This document shows positions 34,381 to 44,833 of a DNA stretch of 64,000 nt, piece after piece. The DNA lies in contig NZ_JAPELY010000005.1 in the NCBI RefSeq assembly GCF_026343295.1, positions 349,629 to 413,628 on the forward strand, read 5' to 3'. Both the position numbers and the translations under genes were made by a program. The notes beneath the pieces were generated by a model. It worked only from the letters and a program-made list of their open reading frames with translations. It had not been told where the DNA came from and made no database searches. Numbering within the stretch: position 1 is the stretch's first letter; the number at the start of each line of letters is the position of its first letter. Origin of the DNA: Streptomyces sp. NBC_00083 (GTDB lineage Bacteria; Actinomycetota; Actinomycetes; Streptomycetales; Streptomycetaceae).

Positions 34381-34524
34381 ATCACACGTGCCCTGTACCG
34401 GTCCGGTATCAGGTGACGGCCGCGAGCTGATCGGCTTGCGGTGCCCGGTAGCGTATGCGCGAACAGCACACCGCCGGACCACCCATGGGTACGGTCGGGA
34501 CAGACGGAGAGGGCTGGATTAGCT

Positions 34525-36543
<2,019 letters not shown>

Positions 36544-36563
36544 GCCACCACCGCCCGCCCAGC

Positions 36564-36603
36564 ACCGAGCCCCGGCTCCCCCACAAGGGAGCCGGGGCTC
36601 GGT
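36564..36603. terminator. Bidirectional terminator between pknB and a small gene
   Basis: A perfect 17-bp stem (ACCGAGCCCCGGCTCCC and its complement) with the loop CCACAA. It starts 20 bases after pknB and lies 21 bases beyond the stop of the leftward small gene, so it can serve both. Confidence 0.87.
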
Positions 36604-36624
36604 CGCGTTCGAGGTGCTCGCGCG

Positions 36625-36717
36625 CTACCGGCGCTTGCGCCGCCACGCCTCGCGCACCGCCACCGCGAGCGTGAGATAGACACCGATGACTTCCAGCACC
36701 ATCAGATAGGTTTCCAT
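36625..36717 (-). CDS. 30-residue membrane protein
   Basis: I do not recognise it. On the minus strand an ATG at 36717 opens METYLMVLEVIGVYLTLAVA, then a VREAW segment and the basic tail RRKRR before TAG. This is a single hydrophobic helix with a positive cytoplasmic end, a topology that chance ORFs rarely give. GGGGAAGG lies 4-11 bases upstream as ribosome site. A perfect shared terminator sits just past its stop, and codons are GC-ending. It may be a modulator of a larger membrane protein nearby. Confidence 0.62.
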   Translation of the reverse strand: METYLMVLEVIGVYLTLAVAVREAWRRKRR

Positions 36718-36802
36718 GTCGCCTTCCCCGCCTGGTCCTTGGCTTGCTTCCTCGACCACGATGGCGCAGGGCGCGGGGTAGGGCATTCACTGTTTCGCCA
36801 GG

Positions 36803-37546
36803 TCAGGAGCGCTGGTTCGCATCCGGTCCGGGAGTGTTTCGCGCGGCGCCGGGAGTGTTGCGCAGGGCCTCGGCGCAGGTATCGCGACCGGCCGTGCGAA
36901 CCATCGCGCCACTCGGCCGAACCTTCGCATCGACGGGCCGAACCATCGCATCCATCGAGGCCAGCGGCCTCAACCGGCGCCAGTCGTACGGAGGATGACC
37001 CACCCGGGGCCGGCGGCGGTCACGGACGTTGGCCGCGACCCAGAACAGGAAACCGCCCGCCATCACGGCCGGCGCCGCCCACCGCGCCGCCCCTCCGGCG
37101 CCCGACGCGATCCCCCTCAGGAGCGCGCCGCCGACCAGATAGGTCAACACCGGGTAGACGACGACCTGGTGCCACAGCTTCGTCGGGGAGAGCAGCTGCG
37201 CCCGCGTGTACAGGCCGGCCCGCAGCTCCGACCGGGCCTGCCACACGCCGAACACCAGGGGCAGCACCAGCACCGCGACCGCGGGCCACCCCGCGACCGG
37301 CACCGAGGCCCCCGGGGCCCCGGCGAGCCAGACACCGGCCGCACAGGACACGGCGAGCGCGGGGTCACCGTAGAGGAACGCGGTGAACTCGTGGCGCGGG
37401 CGCAGCAAGCGCCGTTCCAGGACGAGGGCGAGCAGCGCCGGGACACCGGGGCTCACGGCGAACGAGGCCAGGAACGCCCACGCGGGGCCGTGCTCCAGGG
37501 CGGGCGCCACGAAGGGCCGCCATCCGGCCGCGGCGGACGGCGTCAT
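36803..37546 (-). CDS. Integral membrane protein, unknown
   Basis: A 247-residue protein with about five or six hydrophobic segments, for example AWAFLASFAVSPGVPALLAL and WPAVAVLVLPLVFGVWQARS, then VVVYPVLTYLVGGALLRG and MAGGFLFWVAANVRDRRRP. The cytoplasmic C-terminus is 70 residues, with repeated MVRPVDAKVRPSGAMVRT-like units. No family is recognised. ATG at 37546 overlaps the response-regulator stop (ATGA), linking it to the two-component pair upstream. Confidence 0.68.
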   Translation of the reverse strand: MTPSAAAGWRPFVAPALEHGPAWAFLASFAVSPGVPALLALVLERRLLRPRHEFTAFLYGDPALAVSCAAGVWLAGAPGASVPVAGWPAVAVLVLPLVFGVWQARSELRAGLYTRAQLLSPTKLWHQVVVYPVLTYLVGGALLRGIASGAGGAARWAAPAVMAGGFLFWVAANVRDRRRPRVGHPPYDWRRLRPLASMDAMVRPVDAKVRPSGAMVRTAGRDTCAEALRNTPGAARNTPGPDANQRS

Positions 37547-38361
37547 GCCCCGTCCCCGGCGCGGGACGCGCGGCGGTGCACCCCTGCCGCGCGTCCCTGG
37601 CCCTCCTGGCGACCCTCGGTCCCCCACATGTCGTGCACCAGCCGCTCGACGTCCGGGTCGCTGAAGAACCGGGCGTAGGTCTGCGCGAACGCGGTCACCA
37701 CCTGGAGGTGCTTCTTGCGGGTCCCCGCCTCCGGTTCGTCGTCGGGCAGCGGGGTGTCGAAGAACGCGTGCTGCAGCCGGTGCACGGCCTCGGCGGACTG
37801 CTCGAGGAAGTTCGAGAGGGAGCGCGTCCTGACCCCGGTCGCCTGGATGATCGTCGCGTGCCGGTCGTGGCTCGCGGCCGCACGCCACAGCGCGAGATGT
37901 CCGGGCTGGCGGACGAGGCTGTGGATCCAGGAGGGGCCGCGGCGCGGCGGCCGGAACCTCAACGACGCGCCCGGCAGCGGATGGTGGCCGTAGGCGATCG
38001 CGCCGGCGATCTCGCGCATGTCCTTCTCGGCGCCGTGCTTGGAGAGCAGGGTGAGGGTGTCCGGGTAGAACTCGAACGCGGCCAGCAGGTGCAGGATCCG
38101 GTTGTGTTCGCCGTCGGCGGTGATGACGGCGGCCGGCACGCCCGCCTTGGCGCACTCCTCCAGGGCGGCCAGCCCGGACCTCGTCGACTCGTGGAGGAAG
38201 TCGAGGTCGACGAAGGCGAGTTGGAAGTCGCGGTCGGTGGCGAACCGCGCGGCCAGCTCCTCCGGGGACCGGACACCGATCACGACGTGATCGGCGGGGG
38301 CCAGGGCGCGGGCCACGGCCGATTCGACGATCCACTGGTCGTCGACCACGAGTACACGCAT
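37543..38361 (-). CDS. Response regulator with atypical output region
   Basis: A 272-residue protein. The N-terminal receiver domain (about 1-120) keeps the acidic pair DD at 7-8, the phosphorylatable Asp52 in AFVDLDFL, a Thr in VITAD and a Lys in LLSKHG. The C-terminal 150 residues contain HATIIQATGVRTRSLSNFLE, which could be a helix-turn-helix but is not a standard LuxR or OmpR effector. The start at 38361 lies 3 bases after the kinase gene stop, so the pair is co-translated. Confidence 0.76.
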   Translation of the reverse strand: MRVLVVDDQWIVESAVARALAPADHVVIGVRSPEELAARFATDRDFQLAFVDLDFLHESTRSGLAALEECAKAGVPAAVITADGEHNRILHLLAAFEFYPDTLTLLSKHGAEKDMREIAGAIAYGHHPLPGASLRFRPPRRGPSWIHSLVRQPGHLALWRAAASHDRHATIIQATGVRTRSLSNFLEQSAEAVHRLQHAFFDTPLPDDEPEAGTRKKHLQVVTAFAQTYARFFSDPDVERLVHDMWGTEGRQEGQGRAAGVHRRASRAGDGA

Positions 38362-38364
38362 CGC

Positions 38365-39816
38365 TCACTCACCTTCTCGGAGGGCTGCTGGGACGGATGC
38401 CTGGCGCGGTACCTGGGCGGGGGGTGCCGCGGCCGGGGCCGGCCGCCGCTTCTCGGCCGGCCACTGGTCGGCGGGGCGCTGCGAGTACCAGTCGGCGACG
38501 ACACGGGTGCCGCCGCCGGCGCGTGCCGCGAACTCCACGGAGCCCTGGTAGCGGTCCAGATCACGGTTGAGGACGACGAGGCTGCTGTGCTGCCCCGGTG
38601 CGTCCGGGCGCATCCCCGGCCCGTCGTCGGCCACCGTGACCCGGATCCGCACCACGTGGCCGCCCCGGGGGTCGTCGGCGCCGCCGAGGCGCACGCTCAC
38701 CACCACCTTCAGGGCGCCCGCCTGCACGGCGTTGGCCACCAGGTCGGACAGGACACGGCGGGCGAGCTGGTAGTCGGTGGACGGCAGCACCAGCAGGGCG
38801 CTCGCCGGGTCCAGTTCGCAGCGCTCACGCAGCTTGTGCGGAAGGACGCAGAGCACCGCCTCCCACAGCGTCCCCACGGTGCCGCCGGGCCCCCGCCCCG
38901 GATCGAGCCAGTCGAGCCGCATCTCCTCGATCCGTACCAGCGCCTCGCGCAGCAGACCGCGTACCTCGGCGCGTTCGTAGTGGTCGCTGCGTTCGGCCTC
39001 GACCGCCATCGACACGGCCGTCTTGGACATGCTGTGCAGGTCGCGGCAGGCGGCGTCGCGTACCCCGCGCTCGATGTCGACGGCGGTGGTGACCGCCGCG
39101 TCGAGGACCCGGTCGAAGGACCACCACACGACGGCGACGGCGCCCACACCCAGCACGGCGCAGATCCGGGCCGCGCGGGGGACGGCGGTGAGGGAGGCCG
39201 TCCAGTCCGGGACGAACAGGGTCCCGGCGATCAGCAGCGCGCCGACGGGGATCAGCCTGCGCAGCAGGACGAGGAGTGCGTCCGCGGCGCCCGCGCTGCG
39301 GTCGGGGCCGAGCTTCACGTGCTGGGACGGCGCGTAATAGCCCGCGTCGCACACGATGTTGACGAAGACCAGGGTCACGAAGACCATGACGGCGCACAGC
39401 TGGACGGTCGTCACCGGGACGCCGGGGCCGTCCGGCCCGAACGGTCCCACGAGGGCGAGCCCCATCACCGCCATGCCGAACCCCTCCGCGAGGCCCGGCA
39501 GGTTGAAGGTGGCCCGCCCCCGGGTGCTGTCGAGGTGGTCGAAGAGCCGGTACACCACGGGCAGCCGTTCGCCGAAGTCCTCGAGGCGGGCCCTGGCCTC
39601 CGGATGGGCGTGCAGAAGGGACAGGAGTGCTCCGGTCGTCGCGAGCAGCAGGGCGAGCGCGCTGTGCGTGCGCGCGGACGGCGGCGTCCAGGCCAGCGAC
39701 GCCCACAGCACGGCGGTGCTCGCGCAGCGCAGCCACGCGGTGGTGCGATGGAGACTGTCGAGGGCCCGCACCGCCGTCACCCAGCGCAGGTCCGCGCGCC
39801 TGTCCGTACCGTCCAT
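38365..39816 (-). CDS. Membrane histidine-kinase-like sensor
   Basis: A 483-residue protein. The N-terminal half has about four to six membrane helices (CASTAVLWASLAW, VTTVQLCAVMVFVTLVFVNI and others). A central helical segment has a candidate phosphoacceptor His in ACRDLHSMSKTAVSMAVEAE. The ATPase domain has an N-box-like DLVANAVQAGALKVVVSV and a G1 box VTVADDGPGM, then GSVEFAARAGGGTRVVADWY. No classical HisKA is evident. ATG at 39816 follows GGTGGGGTGG; an in-frame GTG lies at 39828. Its partner is the adjacent response regulator. Confidence 0.74.
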   Translation of the reverse strand: MDGTDRRADLRWVTAVRALDSLHRTTAWLRCASTAVLWASLAWTPPSARTHSALALLLATTGALLSLLHAHPEARARLEDFGERLPVVYRLFDHLDSTRGRATFNLPGLAEGFGMAVMGLALVGPFGPDGPGVPVTTVQLCAVMVFVTLVFVNIVCDAGYYAPSQHVKLGPDRSAGAADALLVLLRRLIPVGALLIAGTLFVPDWTASLTAVPRAARICAVLGVGAVAVVWWSFDRVLDAAVTTAVDIERGVRDAACRDLHSMSKTAVSMAVEAERSDHYERAEVRGLLREALVRIEEMRLDWLDPGRGPGGTVGTLWEAVLCVLPHKLRERCELDPASALLVLPSTDYQLARRVLSDLVANAVQAGALKVVVSVRLGGADDPRGGHVVRIRVTVADDGPGMRPDAPGQHSSLVVLNRDLDRYQGSVEFAARAGGGTRVVADWYSQRPADQWPAEKRRPAPAAAPPAQVPRQASVPAALREGE

Positions 39817-39923
39817 GTGCCACCCCACCGTGTCGTCCTGCGGTGGAATTCATGATGGGCGGCTACGCGCGGACGCGACAGCAATACATCGCACAGGGAC
39901 CCGCGTTGATGTGCACGGGCCGG

Positions 39924-40691
39924 CTACCGCAGTTCGGCGGGGGGCGTCCGCTTCGCGTCCACCTTCTCGGTGCGCACCAGCTCGCCCCACACGATGTAGC
40001 GGTACTTCGAGGTGAAGACCGGGGTGCAGGTCGTCAGGGTGATGTACTGGCCGGGCTTCTTGACGCCCGACCCCTTCGGGACCGGCTGCAGGACGTCGAC
40101 GTTGTACTTCGACGTCTCGGGCAGCTCGGCGAACACCTTGTAGACGTACCAGGTGTCCTTGGTCTCGAAGACGACCGGATCGCCGGTCTTCAGCTTGTCG
40201 ATGTTGTGGAACTTGGCCCCGTGGCCGTCCCGGTGGGCGGCGAGCGTGAAGTTGCCGCTCTTGGCCGTGCCGGGCAGCGTCGCCTTGACGGGGTCCGTGT
40301 AGTAGCCGGCCACACCGCCGTTCAGGACGTCGGTGTCGGTGCCCTTCTTGACGAGCACGTCGCCGTTCTTCATCGCCGGGACGTGCAGGAAGCCGATGCC
40401 GCCCTTGGTGTCGAGCGCGCCGGGCCCCGCGGAGGCCGCCCAGGTGCGGCGCACGCTGTCGCCCTGCGCGGACGCCTCGCGGTCGGCCACGACGTTGGTC
40501 CACCACAGCGAGTAGACGACGAACAGGCCGAGCACCAGGCCCGCGGTGATGAGGAGTTCACCCAGGACGCTGATGACCGCGGCGACCGTTCCCCGTGCGC
40601 GCCGGGACGGCGGGGGTCCGGGGGTGCCGGTCCGCTCCTCGTGGTCGGTTCCTGTAGCCACCGCACCCGCCCCTGCTGTCCGTTCGGTCAT
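39924..40691 (-). CDS. Class E sortase
   Basis: A 255-residue membrane transpeptidase anchoring LAxTG-type proteins to the wall. One N-terminal helix (VISVLGELLITAGLVLGLFV) is followed by the sortase barrel with catalytic His in LAAHRDG, Cys in TLTTCTPVF and Arg in KYRYIVWG. Its placement beside a second class E sortase mirrors the srtE1/srtE2 pair of S. coelicolor, which attaches chaplins during aerial growth; by gene order this would be the SrtE2 equivalent. The start overlaps the other sortase's stop (ATGA). Confidence 0.9.
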   Translation of the reverse strand: MTERTAGAGAVATGTDHEERTGTPGPPPSRRARGTVAAVISVLGELLITAGLVLGLFVVYSLWWTNVVADREASAQGDSVRRTWAASAGPGALDTKGGIGFLHVPAMKNGDVLVKKGTDTDVLNGGVAGYYTDPVKATLPGTAKSGNFTLAAHRDGHGAKFHNIDKLKTGDPVVFETKDTWYVYKVFAELPETSKYNVDVLQPVPKGSGVKKPGQYITLTTCTPVFTSKYRYIVWGELVRTEKVDAKRTPPAELR

Positions 40692-42007
40692 CCCACGAGC
40701 GCGTCGGGCTTGCCCTTGCTGCGCGGCCGGTCGTCGACCATCTTGCCCCACACGATCAGCCGGTAGGTACTCGTGAATTCCGGCGTGCACGTCGTCAGGG
40801 TCAAGTAGCGGCCCGGCTTGGTGAATCCGGAGCCGACGGGCACGGGCTTCAGCACCGAGACGTTCGACGGCGGGGTCTGCGGGAGTTCGCTGGTGATCTC
40901 GTACGTGTAGTACGCCTCCTGCGTCTCGACGATCACCTTGTCGCCCGCCTTCAGCCGGTTGATGTACCGGAAGGGCTCGCCATGGGTGTTGCGGTGGGCG
41001 GCGACCGCGAAGTTGCCGGTCTTGTCCGACGGCATGGCGGTCTTGAGGCCGGCCTCGTCGTAGTGGCCGATCATGCCCTTGTCGAGGACCTTCGCCTTGC
41101 TGGTGCCCTGGGCGATCGGGGCGACGATGTCCAGCTTGGGGATGTGCATGATGGCGAATCCCTGGCCCGGTGCGAACGTGTCGGGCTTGCCGCCGTCCGC
41201 CCAGTCCTGGGCGATCTTCTTCGCGGCGCTGCCCGCCTCCTGGTGGGCGCGGACGTTGGTCCACCACAGCTGGTACGTCACGAAAAGGAGCATGATCACG
41301 CCCAGCGTGATGAACGCTTCGCCGACGACGCGGCTGGCGATCACGGCCGGGCTGTCCTTGCGTGCCTTGGCCGCGCGGCGCGCCTCGGCGCGGGTCGGCC
41401 GCCGCCCGTCCGGCGCGGCGGCGGAGGCAGCGCCGGTGGAAGGGGAGCCGGCGGCGGGGGCGCCGGCGGCGGGCGTGGGCGTCGCGCGGCCCTTGCCCTT
41501 GGCGGCCCTGCGGCGTGCGGCCCGGCCGCCGGTGGCCGGCGGTATCGAGGCGGCCGACGGGACGGCCGACGGTCCGGGCGCGGCCTGCGGCTCGTAGGCG
41601 GCTATCGCCTCGAACGCGACCGTCGGTTCGGGGACGGGTGTCGACTCGGGGACGGCCGTCGGGCCGGGGACGGCTGCCGGGCCGGGGACGGCTGCCGGGC
41701 CGGGTATCGGGGGCGCGGCCCCGGCGGCGGGTCCGGGGGGCGGCTGCGGCGCCCGGTACCAGTCCTGCTGCTGGGGCGCGGGCTCCGGCTCGTACCACGG
41801 GCCGGGCGCGGGGCCCGGGGCGGGAGCGGATCCGTGCGCGGGAGCGGGAGCGCCCCCGGGGCCCGGCGGGGGCCCGTATACGGGCTCCTGTGCGGGGGCT
41901 GAAGCGCCGTGCGCCGGATTGTCGGTACGGAACCACGGCGACCCCGCCGCCGGTGGCAGGGGGTCCGTCAGCGGGTCGTACTCGTGCTCCGGGCGCACCG
42001 GAGTCAC
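40688..42007 (-). CDS. Class E sortase with long Pro-rich leader
   Basis: A 439-residue protein. About 200 N-terminal residues are Pro/Ala/Gly-rich and predicted cytoplasmic, followed by ARKDSPAVIASRVVGEAFIT, a membrane helix, and the sortase domain with His in VAAHRNTHG, Cys in TLTTCTPEF and Arg in STYRLIVWG. It is probably the SrtE1 equivalent of S. coelicolor. It is much longer than a typical sortase because of the leader. GTG at 42007 overlaps the stop of the amidotransferase gene. Confidence 0.88.
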   Translation of the reverse strand: MTPVRPEHEYDPLTDPLPPAAGSPWFRTDNPAHGASAPAQEPVYGPPPGPGGAPAPAHGSAPAPGPAPGPWYEPEPAPQQQDWYRAPQPPPGPAAGAAPPIPGPAAVPGPAAVPGPTAVPESTPVPEPTVAFEAIAAYEPQAAPGPSAVPSAASIPPATGGRAARRRAAKGKGRATPTPAAGAPAAGSPSTGAASAAAPDGRRPTRAEARRAAKARKDSPAVIASRVVGEAFITLGVIMLLFVTYQLWWTNVRAHQEAGSAAKKIAQDWADGGKPDTFAPGQGFAIMHIPKLDIVAPIAQGTSKAKVLDKGMIGHYDEAGLKTAMPSDKTGNFAVAAHRNTHGEPFRYINRLKAGDKVIVETQEAYYTYEITSELPQTPPSNVSVLKPVPVGSGFTKPGRYLTLTTCTPEFTSTYRLIVWGKMVDDRPRSKGKPDALVG

Positions 42008-42642
42008 GCCGCGGCCTTGCCCACCACCGGCGCGAGCCCCGTCGAGCGTCCGACGGCCCCCGCGTCCCCGCATCGCACCAGCCAGTTGGCGAGCATCCGG
42101 TGGCCGTGCTCGGTCAGCACCGACTCGGGGTGGAACTGCACGCCCTCGACCGGGAGTTCACGGTGGCGGAGCCCCATGATGATGCCGTCCTCGGTGCGGG
42201 CGGTGACCTCCAACTCGTCCGGCAGCGTGCCCGGTTCGGCGGCCAGCGAGTGGTAGCGGGTCGCCGTGAACGGCGAGGGCAGCCCCTCGAAGACGCCGGC
42301 GCCCTCGTGCAGCACCGGCGACGTCTTGCCGTGCAGGAGCTCGGGGGCGCGGCCCACGACACCGCCGTACGCGACCATCATCGACTGCATGCCGAGACAG
42401 ACCCCGAAGACGGGGACGCCGGACGACGCGCAGTGGCGCACCATGTCGACGCAGACGCCCGCCTGTTCGGGGGCGCCGGGGCCGGGGGAGAGCAGGACGC
42501 CGTCGAAGCCCTCCTGCGCGTGGCCGAGCGAGACCTCGTCGTTGCGGACGACCTCGCACTCGGCGCCGAGCTGGTACAGGTACTGGACAAGGTTGAAGAC
42601 GAAGCTGTCGTAGTTGTCCACTACGAGAATGCGTGCGCTCAC
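42004..42642 (-). CDS. Anthranilate/aminodeoxychorismate synthase component II
   Basis: A 212-residue class I glutamine amidotransferase supplying ammonia to chorismate-derived anthranilate or 4-amino-4-deoxychorismate. It begins ILVVDNYDSFVFNLVQYLYQ, has the nucleophile Cys82 in GVCLGMQS and the His-Glu pair in VEGVQFHPESVL. No component I gene lies in the window, so TrpG or PabA cannot be decided. The start GTG at 42642 overlaps the small membrane gene stop. Its lodging between sortase genes is conserved in streptomycetes as I recall. Confidence 0.9.
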   Translation of the reverse strand: MSARILVVDNYDSFVFNLVQYLYQLGAECEVVRNDEVSLGHAQEGFDGVLLSPGPGAPEQAGVCVDMVRHCASSGVPVFGVCLGMQSMMVAYGGVVGRAPELLHGKTSPVLHEGAGVFEGLPSPFTATRYHSLAAEPGTLPDELEVTARTEDGIIMGLRHRELPVEGVQFHPESVLTEHGHRMLANWLVRCGDAGAVGRSTGLAPVVGKAAA

Positions 42643-42818
42643 CGGACTGCTGTCCCCATCCCCTGGTCCACCGTCACGTCGTTGAACGGAAGCAGAGGCT
42701 CCGCCCACGGGAAGACGTACTGGAAGAGCACGTAGACGACGATCAGCACCATCGCGAGCGCGATGAGCGCCCGCAGCCACGCGTTGCCCGGCAGATGCCG
42801 CCAGATCCAGCCGTACAT
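42639..42818 (-). CDS. 59-residue membrane protein
   Basis: A small protein starting MYGWIWRHLPGNAWLRALIA, with one helix (LRALIALAMVLIVVYVLFQYVF), a PWAEPLLPFNDVTVD segment outside, and no known domain. AGCGGGGAC lies upstream of the ATG at 42818, and its stop overlaps the start of the amidotransferase gene (GTGA), strong evidence that it is translated. Function unknown; its neighbours suggest an envelope role. Confidence 0.85.
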   Translation of the reverse strand: MYGWIWRHLPGNAWLRALIALAMVLIVVYVLFQYVFPWAEPLLPFNDVTVDQGMGTAVR

Positions 42819-42886
42819 GCTGTCCCCGCTGTCCCTTCCGACGATCGTTACGGGACCAGACTAAGGGCCCCGGCTGTGGAGTGGGG

Positions 42887-43588
42887 TCAGCCGTCCAAAG
42901 CTGGGGGTTTGCCCCGCGTCACGGGCTGCGTGGCGTCGAGGTGCCCCCAGGCGATCAGTCGGTGGCTGCTGCCCCATTCCGGGTCGCAGGTGGTGAGGGT
43001 GAGATAGCGGCCCGGCGAGCGGAAGGGCGACTCGGCGGGGACCGCGTCGATGACGCCGACGTCGCTGGGCACGGTCCGGTAGGGCTTGTTGTCGATGCGG
43101 TAGGTGTACCAGGTGGTGTCATCGCGCAGGACGACCGCGTCGCCCGGCCGCAGTTCGGGGAAGTCCTTGAACGGGTCGCCGTAGGTGCGCCGGTGGCCGG
43201 CGACCGAGAAGTTGCCCGGCTGCCCGAGGGCGGTGGTGTTGGCGTAGTGCCCGAGGCCCTTCTGGAGGTCCTTCACGGCGGTCCCCTCGATGACCGGCTT
43301 GTGCCACTCCTTGCCGAGCCGGGGGATGTACATGACGGCGAACGGGCGGCCCTCGCCGTACGCGGCGGGGGCGGGCGGCCCGGCGGAGGCGGCAGGGCCC
43401 TGCCGCGGCGCGGGGCGGGGCGGCGGGCTCTGCGCCCACTGCTGCTGGAGCCCCGCCATCTGGTCGCTCGCCGCGTGGTCGGCCTTCACTCCCGTCCAGT
43501 ACAGGAGGTACACGACGAACAGGACGATGAGGGTGCCGGCGGTGATGCACAGTTCGCTGAAGGACCTGACGACGATCCGCACGGACAT
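42887..43588 (-). CDS. Class E sortase, third copy
   Basis: A 233-residue sortase. The N-terminal helix (FSELCITAGTLIVLFVVYLL) is followed by a Pro/Ala/Gly-rich segment and the barrel with His in VAGHRRTYG, Cys in TLTTCDPEW and Arg in SSHRLIAWG. ATG at 43588 has GGAAGGGGAC upstream; the longer frame to 43915 runs into the DUF881 gene. TTCDPEW in place of TTCTPxF sets it apart from the two sortases at 39924-42007 and hints at different substrates or a housekeeping role. Confidence 0.88.
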   Translation of the reverse strand: MSVRIVVRSFSELCITAGTLIVLFVVYLLYWTGVKADHAASDQMAGLQQQWAQSPPPRPAPRQGPAASAGPPAPAAYGEGRPFAVMYIPRLGKEWHKPVIEGTAVKDLQKGLGHYANTTALGQPGNFSVAGHRRTYGDPFKDFPELRPGDAVVLRDDTTWYTYRIDNKPYRTVPSDVGVIDAVPAESPFRSPGRYLTLTTCDPEWGSSHRLIAWGHLDATQPVTRGKPPALDG

Positions 43589-43611
43589 CCGCGGTGTCCC
43601 CTTCCGCGCCG

Positions 43612-44391
43612 CTACTGCACCGGTTTCGCGTAGTGGAGATCCACTGTGCCCGAGTAGGCGGCGAGAGTCATCGTCTTGTGCTCGTCGACTTTCCAGCCGA
43701 GCCCGTACGCCTTCACGTACAGCTGGTAGTTCTGGATCGCGGGCGAGGCGTTGAGCGCGGCGCGCAGCTTCCCTGTGCTGCCCACCGCGGTGATCTTGTA
43801 CGGGGGCGAGTAGACGCGGCCCTGGAGGATCAGGGTGTTGCCGACGCAGCGGACCGCGCTGGTGGCGATCAGGCGCTGGTCCATGACCTGGATGCCCTGG
43901 GCGCCGCCCTGCCACAGGGCGTTGACCACGGCCTGGAGGTCCTGCTGGTGGATGACGAGGTCGTTGGCCTGCGGGGCGGGGTAGCCGGGGGCCGCGGTGG
44001 CGTTGGGCGGGGCGTCGTTGAGCGTGACGGTGAGGGCCTTGCCGGAGACGGGTGCGGTGCCCGAGGCGTCCTTCAGGCCGTTGAGGAGCTGGTCCTCGGC
44101 CTTGGTGGAGCCGTCGTCGCGCTGGGCGAGCGCGTCCACGTCGCCGCGGAGCGCCGCGGTGGTGTCGCCGAGTTCCTTGTTCTTGTGGTCGCGCTGTTTG
44201 ATCAGGTCCGACAGCTTCAGGAGCGAGGCGTCGGTGCGGATGTTGGTGCCCTTGGCCGTGTTGAAGCTGGTCACGAAGATGAGGCCGGCGAGCGCGAACA
44301 CGGCGGCCGAGAGCAGCCGCACGGGGCGGCCGCGCAGGCGCCGCCGGGGCTGCTCGGGGACCCCGTCGGGGGAGTCGGCAGAATTGCTCAA
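43612..44391 (-). CDS. DUF881-family protein
   Basis: A 259-residue protein with one N-terminal membrane helix (RLLSAAVFALAGLIFVTSFN), a coiled-coil segment (LLKLSDLIKQRDHKNKELGD) and the extracytoplasmic DUF881 domain with GKALTVTLNDAP, VNALWQGGAQGIQVMDQRL and the C-terminal DLHYAKPV. The family sits beside crgA and sortase genes in actinomycetes and is linked to division or envelope functions by context only. The start codon is TTG at 44391, preceded by AAGGAGATAAGGG. Confidence 0.88.
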   Translation of the reverse strand: MSNSADSPDGVPEQPRRRLRGRPVRLLSAAVFALAGLIFVTSFNTAKGTNIRTDASLLKLSDLIKQRDHKNKELGDTTAALRGDVDALAQRDDGSTKAEDQLLNGLKDASGTAPVSGKALTVTLNDAPPNATAAPGYPAPQANDLVIHQQDLQAVVNALWQGGAQGIQVMDQRLIATSAVRCVGNTLILQGRVYSPPYKITAVGSTGKLRAALNASPAIQNYQLYVKAYGLGWKVDEHKTMTLAAYSGTVDLHYAKPVQ

Positions 44392-44528
44392 CGTACCCTT
44401 ATCTCCTTCGGCGCCACGGAAGCACTACGCTAACGGACGCTTGGGGGAGGCTTCCCCCGCAGCCCCGTCCCCCGGCGCCGCCACAGTTCCCTGCGCGGTC
44501 ACGCAGCGCATCGACAGGAGAGTTCCTC

Positions 44529-44783
44529 GTGCCGAAGTCACGTATCCGCAAGAAGGCCGATTTCACGCCGCCGCCCCCGAAGCAGGCGACGGCCATAAAG
44601 CTGGGCAACCGCGGCTGGGTCGCCCCGGTCATGCTGGCGTTCTTCCTCATCGGTCTGGCCTGGATCGTCCTCTTCTACGTGACCGAGGGCGATCTGCCGC
44701 TCTCCGCACTCGGCAACTGGAACATCGTGGTCGGTTTCGGCTTCATCGCGGGCGGCTTCGGCGTCTCCACGCAGTGGAAGTAG
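44529..44783 (+). CDS. crgA: Cell division protein CrgA
   Basis: An 84-residue protein with two membrane helices (VAPVMLAFFLIGLAWIVLFY and NIVVGFGFIAGGFGVSTQWK) after a basic N-terminus (MPKSRIRKKADFTPPPPKQA). CrgA coordinates growth and septation and influences FtsZ ring formation in Streptomyces. GTG at 44529 has AGGAGAG upstream. It diverges from the DUF881 gene, with a 137-base promoter region between them. Confidence 0.95.
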   Translation: MPKSRIRKKADFTPPPPKQATAIKLGNRGWVAPVMLAFFLIGLAWIVLFYVTEGDLPLSALGNWNIVVGFGFIAGGFGVSTQWK

Positions 44784-44833
44784 CGCCGCAACCAGGGGTG
44801 GAAGCAGCGGCCGAAAGCAAGCTCTGCCCCTAG

